A stretch of DNA of 5,262 nt, taken from positions 1-5,262 of the forward strand of contig JAFTLM010000397.1 of NCBI GenBank assembly GCA_017455945.1, given 5' to 3'. Within the stretch, counting starts at the first letter, position 1. Each line of letters opens with the position of its first letter. The notes under the pieces are model-generated. The model did no database searches and had not been told where the DNA came from. It worked only from the letters and a program-made list of their open reading frames with translations. Of the stretch, positions 1 to 5,262 are shown one piece after another. This DNA is from Clostridia bacterium (GTDB taxonomy: Bacteria > Bacillota > Clostridia > Oscillospirales > CAG-272). Position numbers and translations under genes: made by a program.

Positions 1-1
1 G

Positions 2-184
2 GCGAGACTTGCCGATAAAAAATACGGCTCAACCAAGCAAGGTATCGCGCCGTTCTATTCGGACAAATATCAGAAAAAGACCGTTTTTGCGGGAGAATTA
101 TTCTATCCCCAAGAATTAAAAGCGCATCTTGCCGATCTGCTTGAATGGAAGAACCTGACTTTGACAAAGGTTTATGGGAGTTAA
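2..184 (+). pseudogene. purA: Internal fragment of adenylosuccinate synthetase (PurA), cut at both ends
   Basis: PurA joins IMP and aspartate using GTP, the first committed step from IMP to AMP in the cytosol. The 60 residues readable here contain YGSTKQGIAPFYSDKY, matching the middle-domain GTTGRGIGPAYEDK block of E. coli PurA (about residues 125-140), followed by a GELF segment equal to GDLF. The homology resembles the clostridial form, with K after GST. The left end runs off the window, so the P-loop N-terminus is not visible. On the right, the match holds to about LTKVYG and then ends at a TAA (182-184). The C-terminal half, some 240 residues, is absent and is replaced by nanA sequence in another frame. 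As it stands it cannot make active enzyme. It is either a rearrangement relic or a chimeric join; the family assignment itself is firm. Confidence 0.82.
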
Positions 185-959
185 GGGCTTCTACGTTTGC
201 GGAAGCACGGGTGAGGCGTTTTTGCTTTCCACCGACGAAAGAAAGCAGGTTATGGAGATAGTCAAGGATTGCGCCTCCGACGCAACGCTTATCGCCCACA
301 TCGGCTCGGTAAACGAGGCAGAGGCAACAGAGCTTGCGAAATGCGCCGAAAGGCTTGGCTACAACGCCATTTCCTCGGTCGCACCCTTCTACTACAAGTT
401 CAGCTTTGAGGAGATAAAGGGGTACTACAACCGCCTTGCGGACAGCGTGGAGCTTCCCATGCTGGTTTATCATTTTCCCGCATTTTCGGGAGTTAATATG
501 GGAGCGGGCGAGATAAGCCAGTTCCTTGAAAACGACAAGTTCTTGGGCGTGAAATTCACATCAAACGACTTCTTCACCCTTGAACAGATAAAGTCGAAAT
601 TCCCGAACAAAATCGTCTACAACGGATTTGACGAAATGTTCCTTTCGGGTCTTTCAATGGGAGCTGACGGCGGTATCGGAAGCACTTATAACTTTATGGC
701 GGACAAGTTCGTTGCCATTCAGAAGCTCTTTGCGGAGAACAGAATTGCCGAGGCGCAGGAGGTGCAGAGAGAGGCTAACCGCATAATCACCCTGCTTTGC
801 AGGTTTGGCGTAATGCAGGCTGAAAAGGAAGTGCTTAATCAGCTCGGAATCGATTTCGGTGAGTGCCGCAAGCCATTCCTCTCTCTTAACGACGAGCAGA
901 AGTCAGTAGTGGCAAAGGAGATAATTCCATTCATAAAGGGAGTTGAGTTTTATGTTTGA
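174..959 (+). CDS. nanA: N-acetylneuraminate lyase (sialic acid aldolase), 5'-truncated
   Basis: This class I aldolase of the DapA/NanA TIM-barrel family cleaves N-acetylneuraminate to ManNAc and pyruvate in the cytoplasm. Visible motifs are GSTGEAF (residues 10-16), Tyr99 in LVYHFPAFSG, the Schiff-base Lys127 in GVKFTS, Thr129, Gly151-x-Asp153-Glu154 in YNGFDEMF, and Ser170 in GGIGSTYN. These equal E. coli NanA Tyr137, Lys165, Thr167, Gly189, Asp191, Glu192 and Ser208, each offset by 38, and the set favours sialate over dihydrodipicolinate synthase activity. The protein has 261 residues where the family has about 300. The ATG at 174 is an internal methionine of the barrel, and strand 1 and helix 1 (about 36 residues) are missing. 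A TGA at 162-164 blocks extension, and no well-spaced ribosome site precedes the ATG. The upstream bases encode PurA in another frame. Its stop overlaps the sialidase start, as in an operon. It is probably inactive as drawn. Confidence 0.88.
   Translation: MGVKGFYVCGSTGEAFLLSTDERKQVMEIVKDCASDATLIAHIGSVNEAEATELAKCAERLGYNAISSVAPFYYKFSFEEIKGYYNRLADSVELPMLVYHFPAFSGVNMGAGEISQFLENDKFLGVKFTSNDFFTLEQIKSKFPNKIVYNGFDEMFLSGLSMGADGGIGSTYNFMADKFVAIQKLFAENRIAEAQEVQREANRIITLLCRFGVMQAEKEVLNQLGIDFGECRKPFLSLNDEQKSVVAKEIIPFIKGVEFYV
935..942 (+). promoter_or_regulatory. Ribosome binding site of the sialidase gene
   Basis: AAAGGGAG lies 9 bases before the ATG at 952. It decides the start: the in-frame TTG at 943 directly abuts this site and would leave no spacing. 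The ATG sits inside the end of nanA, and the 8-base overlap ATGTTTGA suggests translational coupling. Confidence 0.7.
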
Positions 960-1617
960 AGTTAAAGAGCTTTGGAGAGGCGGAGATATCTATGTCAGAC
1001 ACCGCATCCCGGGAATGATAGTCACAAGAAAAGGCACCGTACTTGCCTATAACGAGGCTCGCCAGGCTGGCGACGATTGGGCAATGATGGATATTCTTTT
1101 GCAACGCTCCACCGACCGCGGCAAGACCTTTGGCGAATTTATCAAGCTTGCCGAGGGAAACGAGGATTGCAATACAGTCAACAACCCCGTAATGGTTGAG
1201 GACAAAAACGGACGCATTCATTTCCTTTACTGTGAGAATTACACGGTAAACGGCGGACGGGCAATGCGCCGTTACAGCGACGACGACGGACTTACATGGA
1301 GCGAGCCTATTGATATTACAGAGTTTACAAATCCCGATTATCATAATGCCTTTGCTTTTGGACCGGGTCACGGAATTATGACAAAGGACGGCACGCTGAT
1401 AATTCCCGTTTGGATGGTGCCTAAATTCTACGAAGCTCCCGTAAAATCACACACTCCGTCGGTGGTGACGACTTTTTACAGCAAGGACAACGGCGAGACC
1501 TGGAAGCTTGGCGAGCTTCTCGGAACAAATACCGAAATTATCTGCCCCAACGAGACCGCGGCGGCGCCGACCTCGGACGGCAGAGTGCATCTTAACATCA
1601 GAACTCAGGGCTTTTGA
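952..1617 (+). CDS. BNR/Asp-box sialidase, N-terminal part before an in-frame TGA
   Basis: This is the first 221 residues of an exo-alpha-sialidase-like six-bladed propeller, which removes terminal sialic acid from glycans. The RIP motif with Arg18 of the arginine triad lies at 18-20. Asp42, in GDDWAMMD, fits the acid/base aspartate. Asp boxes lie at 53-60 (STDRGKTF), 109-116 (SDDDGLTW) and 177-184 (SKDNGETW). Glu201 in NETAA fits the glutamate that activates the nucleophilic tyrosine, and Arg217 in LNIR is the second triad arginine. There is no signal peptide, so the enzyme would act inside the cell on imported oligosaccharides. The frame ends at TGA (1615-1617), but recognisable sialidase sequence carries on in the same frame to 1980. 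The truncated product lacks the third arginine and the tyrosine and should be dead. Downstream of nanA this fits sialic acid use; a relative acting on another sugar cannot be excluded. Confidence 0.82.
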   Translation: MFEVKELWRGGDIYVRHRIPGMIVTRKGTVLAYNEARQAGDDWAMMDILLQRSTDRGKTFGEFIKLAEGNEDCNTVNNPVMVEDKNGRIHFLYCENYTVNGGRAMRRYSDDDGLTWSEPIDITEFTNPDYHNAFAFGPGHGIMTKDGTLIIPVWMVPKFYEAPVKSHTPSVVTTFYSKDNGETWKLGELLGTNTEIICPNETAAAPTSDGRVHLNIRTQGF

Positions 1618-1980
1618 CGCGCGGGAGCATACAGCGAAAATGGATATTCGGATTGGTATGACTACGCTCCCGACTACAAGCTTCCCGACCCCGGATGCTT
1701 TGGGTCTGTGGCGGCTTATAACGACGGCAAGCACCCGTATACGATGATTTTCGCCAACTGCGCAACCAAGGATGACAGAAGCCACGTCACCGTTCACGCA
1801 AGCTTTGACAATGGAAAGACCTATCCCATATCTAAGCTTATTGACGCCGACCGAGGCGGCTACGTCGAGGTTGCGGTTGACAATAAGGCAGGGCTTATCT
1901 ACGTCATATATGAAACCGAATGGGGCAAATACGACTACCTCGCCACATTCGATTACGGTTGGCTGACAAATGAAAACTAA
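1618..1980 (+). pseudogene. Continuation of the sialidase after the in-frame TGA
   Basis: The reading frame of the preceding part continues without a shift for 120 codons to a TAA at 1978-1980. Numbering through the stop as codon 222, it contains Arg276 in DDRSH, a candidate third arginine of the triad, a fourth Asp box at 284-291 (SFDNGKTY), Tyr304 in GGYVEVAV, where the family has its nucleophilic tyrosine, and Glu321 in VIYETE. The joined protein would be about 342 residues, a normal length for a single-domain bacterial sialidase. A GTG at 1708 could open a 90-residue frame, but no ribosome site precedes it, so independent translation is unlikely. Apart from the stop I see no decay: there are no other stops or frameshifts. 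The lesion is therefore recent, a sequencing error, or read through. Confidence 0.75.
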
Positions 1981-1985
1981 AGGAG
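1979..1985 (+). promoter_or_regulatory. Ribosome binding site of the GH127 gene
   Basis: AAAGGAG overlaps the sialidase TAA and lies 9 bases before the ATG at 1995. It is close to a full anti-Shine-Dalgarno match and fixes the start of the GH127 gene. The short gap indicates one transcript with the sialidase. Confidence 0.72.
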
Positions 1986-1994
1986 ATTTTTATT

Positions 1995-3845
1995 ATGAGT
2001 AAACTTATAAGACCGAGTGTAGCATCTGTAAAAATAACCGACAGCTTCTGGAAGCCGTATCTCAATATGATAAGAAACGTTACTATGCCGTACGTTTTCA
2101 AGAAGTTTGAGGAAACAGAGTTCTTCAAAGGCTTTCACAGAGTAGCTGAAAATTTCAGAGACGAATACAAAACACCTCCATTTGATAACGGTCTTATTTT
2201 TGAGTCTATAAGAGGAGCTTGCGATTTTCTCGCACAGGAATACGACTCGGAGCTTGACGCAATGCTTGACGGCTACATAGAGCTTATAAAAGCCGCTCAG
2301 GACGCTTCGGGCGACGGTTATATTTGTACGAAAACTTCTTGTATGTGGCCCGAATGGCGTTGGGGACAGAACGGCGGAGATATAATTCACGCACACGACC
2401 TTTACAACCACGGAGCACTTGTTGAAGCAGGAATAAGCCATTATCTCGCCACGGGTAAAACGTCGCTTCTTTCTTGTGCGGTAAAGGGCGCGAATCTTAT
2501 CGTTTCATACGTGGGATATCCTCCGAAGAATAACGTTATCCCCGGACACTCGCTTCCCGAGGAGGCGTTTATAAAACTCTACCGTCTTTTCAGAGACCGC
2601 AGAGAGCTTGACGGCTTCGCAAAAGAAAATGGGGTTAATTTTGAAGAATATTTGAAGGTTGCCGTTTTCTGGTACGATAACAGAGGAAACCACGAAAACA
2701 GAAGCCTTTCAAAGAACCCTCAATGGGGACCGAAGTTTAACCAAGACCATCTTCCTTTTGCGCAACAGACTACAGCGGAGGGACACGCCGTACGCGCGGC
2801 ACTCTGCTACACGGGGGCGGCAATGGCGGCTTACGAGCTTGGAAGAAAGGATTTTGAGAAGGCGCTCGATTCCATATGGGAAAACGTCGCTTACAGAAAA
2901 CTCCATATAAGCGGAGGAATCGGCGCGCGTCACGATATAGAGGGCTTTGACGTTGATTACAGCATACCTCACAACGCCTACCTTGAGACCTGCGCGGCAA
3001 TTGCTTTTGCTTTTTTTAACGGCGAGATGAATCTCTTAAAGGGTGACGCAAAATACTTTGATTACTTTGAACGCGCTCTTTACAATAACATCCTTGCCGC
3101 TATCGGAGAGGATGGATTGCACTATTTCTATGAAAACCCTCTTATCTCTGACGGAAGTAAGGAACGCTGGGGATGGCACATATGTCCTTGTTGTCCTCCC
3201 ATGCTCTTGAAGATATATTCGTCGCTTGGCAGTTACATATACTCTTATTCCGACGAGGCGGTCTACCTCAATTTGCTTATAGATAACGAGGTGACGACCG
3301 ACAGCTTCAGTGCGAAGCTTGAAAACTCGCATCTTAAAATTGAGTGTGATAAGAAAATGACGCTCGGGATCCGAGTACCGGAATATGCCGAAAATTTTAA
3401 GATTTTAGTTGATAACAAGGAAATCGAAATAAAAGTTGAAAAAGGCTATGCTATCTTTGACGGAGAGTTTAGCGAAAAGGATATCGAAATATGCTTCGAT
3501 ACACCTCCAAGACTTGTTATAGCATCTCCTAAAGCCGAAGCGGCAAGGGGTCAGGTCGCAATAATGAGAGGACCGATACTCTACTGTGCCGAGGGCTTTG
3601 ATAATGACGGCAACCTTGATATAAAGGTTGCGGAAAATCCATTCCTTGAATATGCCGACGGCATAATAAAAGGAAAAACGGCAGACGGTCGAAGCTTTAC
3701 GCTTATTCCGTACTACCGTTGGTGTAACAGACAAAGTGACGACGCGGCCATGAAAGCCATGCGCGTGTGGTTAAATTACGAAGCGGATTTGAGCAAAATT
3801 ACTTGTTTCCCTGAGGGCAAGCTTTACGCCGACTTGGAGAAGTAA
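1995..3845 (+). CDS. GH127 (DUF1680) beta-L-arabinofuranosidase-like glycoside hydrolase
   Basis: GH127 enzymes, typified by HypBA1 of Bifidobacterium longum (about 658 residues), release beta-L-arabinofuranose using a cysteine nucleophile held by a zinc site. This 616-residue protein is full length. It begins with the DUF1680 pattern VKITDSFWKPY, has an (alpha/alpha)6 barrel to about residue 420 with HDLYNHGALVEAG, and ends with a beta-domain containing RGPILYCAE and the closing IPYYRWCNR and MRVW. Candidate catalytic and zinc residues are Glu316 (HypBA1 Glu322), Glu331 and Cys333 in ETCA (Glu338, Cys340), and Cys399-Cys400 in CPCCPP (Cys417 nucleophile, Cys418). Cys397 is one more cysteine beside them, and Met403 stands where Asn is common after CCPP. 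No signal peptide is seen, so the enzyme is probably cytoplasmic. The strong ribosome site 9 bases upstream fixes the ATG. A terminator follows. Family assignment is firm; the exact substrate is not. Confidence 0.92.
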   Translation: MSKLIRPSVASVKITDSFWKPYLNMIRNVTMPYVFKKFEETEFFKGFHRVAENFRDEYKTPPFDNGLIFESIRGACDFLAQEYDSELDAMLDGYIELIKAAQDASGDGYICTKTSCMWPEWRWGQNGGDIIHAHDLYNHGALVEAGISHYLATGKTSLLSCAVKGANLIVSYVGYPPKNNVIPGHSLPEEAFIKLYRLFRDRRELDGFAKENGVNFEEYLKVAVFWYDNRGNHENRSLSKNPQWGPKFNQDHLPFAQQTTAEGHAVRAALCYTGAAMAAYELGRKDFEKALDSIWENVAYRKLHISGGIGARHDIEGFDVDYSIPHNAYLETCAAIAFAFFNGEMNLLKGDAKYFDYFERALYNNILAAIGEDGLHYFYENPLISDGSKERWGWHICPCCPPMLLKIYSSLGSYIYSYSDEAVYLNLLIDNEVTTDSFSAKLENSHLKIECDKKMTLGIRVPEYAENFKILVDNKEIEIKVEKGYAIFDGEFSEKDIEICFDTPPRLVIASPKAEAARGQVAIMRGPILYCAEGFDNDGNLDIKVAENPFLEYADGIIKGKTADGRSFTLIPYYRWCNRQSDDAAMKAMRVWLNYEADLSKITCFPEGKLYADLEK

Positions 3846-3941
3846 GTAATACTTATCCGGCGGAATGACGAAAACGTCGCCGCTTTGCGCTTTGATTTCA
3901 CTTCCGTTTATTATGTGTGTTCCTGTGCCAGAGGCTTCGCC
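3846..3941 (-). pseudogene. Remnant of a cupin (AraC-type ligand-binding) domain
   Basis: On the minus strand these 32 codons read like the core of an AraC-family N-terminal cupin: a GTGTHIINGSEI strand pair, then SGDVFVIPPDKYY. This matches the usual pattern of a glycine turn, HxIxG, then GDxFxIPPxxxH, with Tyr in place of the last His. The frame stays open from 4007 down to 3771, but upstream (CSHKPW) it lacks the usual first cupin strands, and on its C-terminal side it runs into GH127 in antisense. The DNA-binding half of an AraC regulator is absent. The homology ends exactly at the base after the GH127 stop. AraC regulators often sit beside glycosidase genes, so a lost local regulator is plausible. 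A chance resemblance remains possible in so short a piece. Confidence 0.45.
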
Positions 3942-3984
3942 CCTTACGCACCAAGGCTTGTGCGAACATAGCTTAACGCAATAC

Positions 3985-4021
3985 GACAGACGGTGTCTAA
4001 ACAACACCGCCTGTCTTTTTT
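3985..4021 (+). terminator. Rho-independent terminator of the nanA-sialidase-GH127 operon
   Basis: The arms GACAGACGGTGT (3985-3996) and ACACCGCCTGTC (4004-4015) pair over 12 positions with one A/C mismatch around a 7-base loop, followed directly by six T. There is no T run on the minus strand, so it works in the + direction only, and it would end the GH127 transcript about 140 bases after its stop codon. Confidence 0.85.
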
Positions 4022-4092
4022 ATGCCGTATTTTACCTAAAATAGTCCCAATTTATGGAACTTTTGTGGAACTTTCCATACTCTAAAATGAGC

Positions 4093-4128
4093 AAAATGGA
4101 AGTCAAAGTGGAAGCCAAAATGGAACTT
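4093..4128 (+). repeat. Three 12-base tandem units
   Basis: Units AAAATGGAAGTC, AAAGTGGAAGCC and AAAATGGAACTT follow one another without gaps. Related TGGAACTTT words occur just before, at 4055-4074. In one + frame (ATG 4054 to TAA 4143, 29 codons) the units read KMEV-KVEA-KMEL, but no ribosome site precedes that frame, so I do not call it a gene. The rest of the gene-free stretch, 4144-4288, is AT-rich and I recognise nothing in it beyond a GAAGGGGGCGG word at 4216-4226 before a 20-codon frame (4235-4297) that runs into the iclR end. Confidence 0.55.
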
Positions 4129-4288
4129 GATTTGTACGCCTAATTGTAAGCCGAGTAAAACATTAAACAGGAAGCTTTCCCACACCCCTATTATATCAAA
4201 AAAGCATATTCTAAAGAAGGGGGCGGATGTCTTTATGCTTTCGCTGAAAATGCGTGTTCTGATGACATGTGATGATGAATCCAATGTC

Positions 4289-5077
4289 TCACCGTGAAAG
4301 CGGCGGTTCATAGCCAAGCCGTCGTTTGATTTCTCTCGTGCCGATTTTCAGCGTGGTGATCAACTTGGACTCAATTTCCTCGGGGAGCGGTTCGTTTTTT
4401 GCGGATACTTTCCATGCAATACCGAGGGCTCCCACACAGCTCTTTCCGCGAAACAAAGGGCTGGCAAAAGCGATGGTTTGATGGATGACAAGGCCATCCT
4501 CGATTCCTGTTGACACAATGGGTTGTCTGCGAATGAAAGCGAGTTGCTTGAGCAGAGAGTCAAAATCGGTGACTTGAGACCAGTGTTCAGGATCGGGGGG
4601 ACCGTGCCTTTCGTAGATTTCTTTGATTTCATTTTGTGGCATATGCGAAAGGAGTACGCGACCGGTGGCGGTGCGGTAGATATCATCGAGTCGGATTCGG
4701 GAATGTTCGGACAGGAGCTGTTGCTCAGTGTCCGCATAGTCGATGATAAATTTTTGTCCGCTTTGAATTACCGAAAGAATCACCGTGGCGTGGCTGTTCT
4801 GTTCCATCCAGCGTATGACGGGGCGGCAAAGAGCGATCAACTCTTCTTCATAGCGTTTGAGGCGGGTCAGGCAGTAGATTGCGGGTCCGAGAAGGTAACC
4901 TTTGGTTTGCGAGACACGGATCACATAGCCGTCATGGCAGAGTGTCTCCAGAATATGGGAGCAGGTGGGCTTCGGATACCCGGTTTTTTGTGCTATCTCC
5001 ATTAGCGGCACAGGTTGTGAGGGGGGGGCGGACAGCAGAGAAAGAATTTGCATGGCTTTTTGGACGGAATGGATCAT
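4289..5077 (-). CDS. IclR-family transcriptional regulator
   Basis: IclR proteins bind operators through an N-terminal winged helix-turn-helix and sense small carboxylic or sugar-derived ligands through a GAF-like C-terminal domain. In this 262-residue protein the winged helix spans about 3-65: the opening SVQKAMQILSLL, then MEIAQKTGYPKPTCSHILETL as helix-turn-helix, with the wing ending at GYLLGP. The effector domain spans about 75-255 and includes YRTATGRVLL and VGALGIAW, common family landmarks. Length is normal and the frame is intact, with stop TGA at 4289-4291. AAAGGAGA, six bases upstream, supports the ATG at 5075-5077. It is tail to tail with the glycosidase operon, so a link to it is only a guess. 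Fifteen of 17 arginine codons are CGN, against 10 of 25 in GH127, suggesting a different origin. An eight-C tract covers codons 17-19. Confidence 0.92.
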   Translation of the reverse strand: MIHSVQKAMQILSLLSAPPSQPVPLMEIAQKTGYPKPTCSHILETLCHDGYVIRVSQTKGYLLGPAIYCLTRLKRYEEELIALCRPVIRWMEQNSHATVILSVIQSGQKFIIDYADTEQQLLSEHSRIRLDDIYRTATGRVLLSHMPQNEIKEIYERHGPPDPEHWSQVTDFDSLLKQLAFIRRQPIVSTGIEDGLVIHQTIAFASPLFRGKSCVGALGIAWKVSAKNEPLPEEIESKLITTLKIGTREIKRRLGYEPPLSR

Positions 5078-5082
5078 GAAAG

Positions 5083-5090
5083 TCTCCTTT
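5083..5090 (-). promoter_or_regulatory. Ribosome binding site of the IclR regulator
   Basis: On the minus strand AAAGGAGA lies with its GGAG six bases before the ATG at 5077. This confirms the start, which matches the usual N-terminal beginning of the family. I see no convincing -35/-10 pair in the AT-rich stretch upstream. Confidence 0.75.
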
Positions 5091-5104
5091 AAAAGATAAA
5101 TGTT

Positions 5105-5116
5105 AAATTGGAATTT
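5105..5116. promoter_or_regulatory. Possible operator palindrome upstream of the IclR gene
   Basis: AAATT-GG-AATTT is a 5-base inverted repeat about 28 bases upstream of the regulator start. IclR proteins often repress their own gene through a palindrome near the promoter, so this is a candidate site. It is short and AT-rich and could be chance. Confidence 0.22.
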
Positions 5117-5149
5117 GGCGGTTAGCCTAAGTAGACTTGAACCGATAAG

Positions 5150-5258
5150 CCCGACGTCTATAAATTTTCGTGTCTTTGGGCGTCACTCGCCTTGAAAAGT
5201 CCGCACTTGTCTGCGGCTCACGTCACCCAAATCCATCAAAAATTTATTAGACGGCGGG
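5150..5258. repeat. 109-base imperfect palindrome, candidate dispersed repeat or MITE-like element
   Basis: The outer arms 5150-5170 and 5237-5258 pair over about 20 positions with one mismatch, one bulged base and one G-T pair (CCCGACGTCTATAAATTTTC against its near-complement). Inside, TTTGGG (5175-5180) pairs with CCCAAA (5226-5231), GGCG/CGCC (5179-5182 with 5188-5191) can form a small hairpin that competes for the same bases, and CCGCA/TGCGG (5201-5205 with 5212-5216) closes a 6-base loop. CGTCAC occurs twice as a direct repeat (5181-5186, 5221-5226). There is no T run after the right arm on the + strand and no clear gene in it. Its layout, with long imperfect arms around an inner structured core in an intergenic stretch, fits palindromic repeats or MITEs. 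It could alternatively be a structured RNA. The right end lies within four bases of the window edge. Confidence 0.68.
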
Positions 5259-5262
5259 TGCA

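Noticed and set aside
943..954. TTG at 943 as the sialidase start
   Set aside because: It abuts the AAAGGGAG site with no spacing; the ATG at 952 has 9-base spacing and overlaps the nanA stop in a typical way.
1615..1617. TGA read as selenocysteine or as a reassigned codon in the sialidase
   Set aside because: Sialidases have no known selenocysteine form and I see no clear SECIS-like hairpin after it. nanA and iclR both end at TGA and tryptophan is coded by TGG throughout, so TGA acts as stop here.
1508..1747. 79-codon + strand frame and the minus-strand frames within the sialidase
   Set aside because: They are shadows of the sialidase in other frames, with arginine/threonine-rich composition and no family pattern.
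4054..4143. 29-codon frame containing the KMEV-type repeats as a small gene
   Set aside because: There is no ribosome site before ATG 4054 or 4087 and no recognisable family; kept only as a repeat.
4235..4297. 20-codon frame after a GAAGGGGGCGG ribosome-like site
   Set aside because: Too short and unrecognised, and it runs into the end of the IclR gene; it could be the cut start of a lost gene, but nothing supports this.
4523..5005. 160-codon + strand frame opposite the regulator
   Set aside because: It is the antisense of the IclR gene, has no family resemblance and no ribosome site; the minus-strand protein is clearly IclR.
5201..5216. CCGCA/TGCGG hairpin as a stand-alone terminator
   Set aside because: No T run follows on either strand; it is better seen as the inner part of the larger palindrome.

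Overview
The window looks like gut-type Clostridia DNA (Oscillospiraceae/Lachnospiraceae-like). The grounds are strong AGGAG ribosome sites, a short-spaced operon with overlapping ends, a hairpin-plus-T-run terminator, AGA-rich arginine codons in the left part and the style of the proteins. That placement is inference. No mobile-element gene, tRNA, rRNA or CRISPR array is visible.

Left part (1-3845, + strand): bases 2-184 encode an internal piece of adenylosuccinate synthetase (purA). It stops abruptly at about 173-180, exactly where an N-acetylneuraminate lyase (nanA) reading frame begins in another frame, already about 36 residues into its TIM barrel. nanA overlaps the next gene, a BNR/Asp-box sialidase (952-1980), by 8 bases. 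The sialidase is interrupted by an in-frame TGA at 1615-1617, and homology continues in the same frame on both sides. Fourteen bases later begins a full-length GH127 (DUF1680) beta-L-arabinofuranosidase-like enzyme (1995-3845). Together these read as a cytoplasmic glycan-use operon: sialic acid release, sialic acid cleavage to ManNAc and pyruvate, and removal of arabinofuranosyl or similar residues. None of the visible products has a signal peptide.

Middle (3846-4288): no intact gene. It holds a minus-strand remnant of a cupin (AraC-type sugar-binding) domain abutting the GH127 stop codon, a strong rho-independent terminator for the operon (3985-4021) and three 12-base tandem units (4093-4128). 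I recognise nothing else in 4144-4288.

Right part (4289-5262): an intact IclR-family regulator on the minus strand (4289-5077). Its arginine codons are nearly all CGN, unlike the AGA-rich GH127, and it carries an eight-base C tract in its N-terminal coding region. Upstream, up to the window edge, lies a 109-base imperfect palindrome (5150-5258) with a 20-pair outer stem and inner hairpins, a candidate dispersed palindromic repeat or MITE-like element.

No clearly new system is present. The notable signals are the abrupt purA/nanA junction, the in-frame stop in an otherwise intact sialidase, the codon-use seam around 3846-4288 and the large palindrome. The first three could be real rearrangement and decay, or assembly and sequencing artefacts; sequence alone cannot decide.
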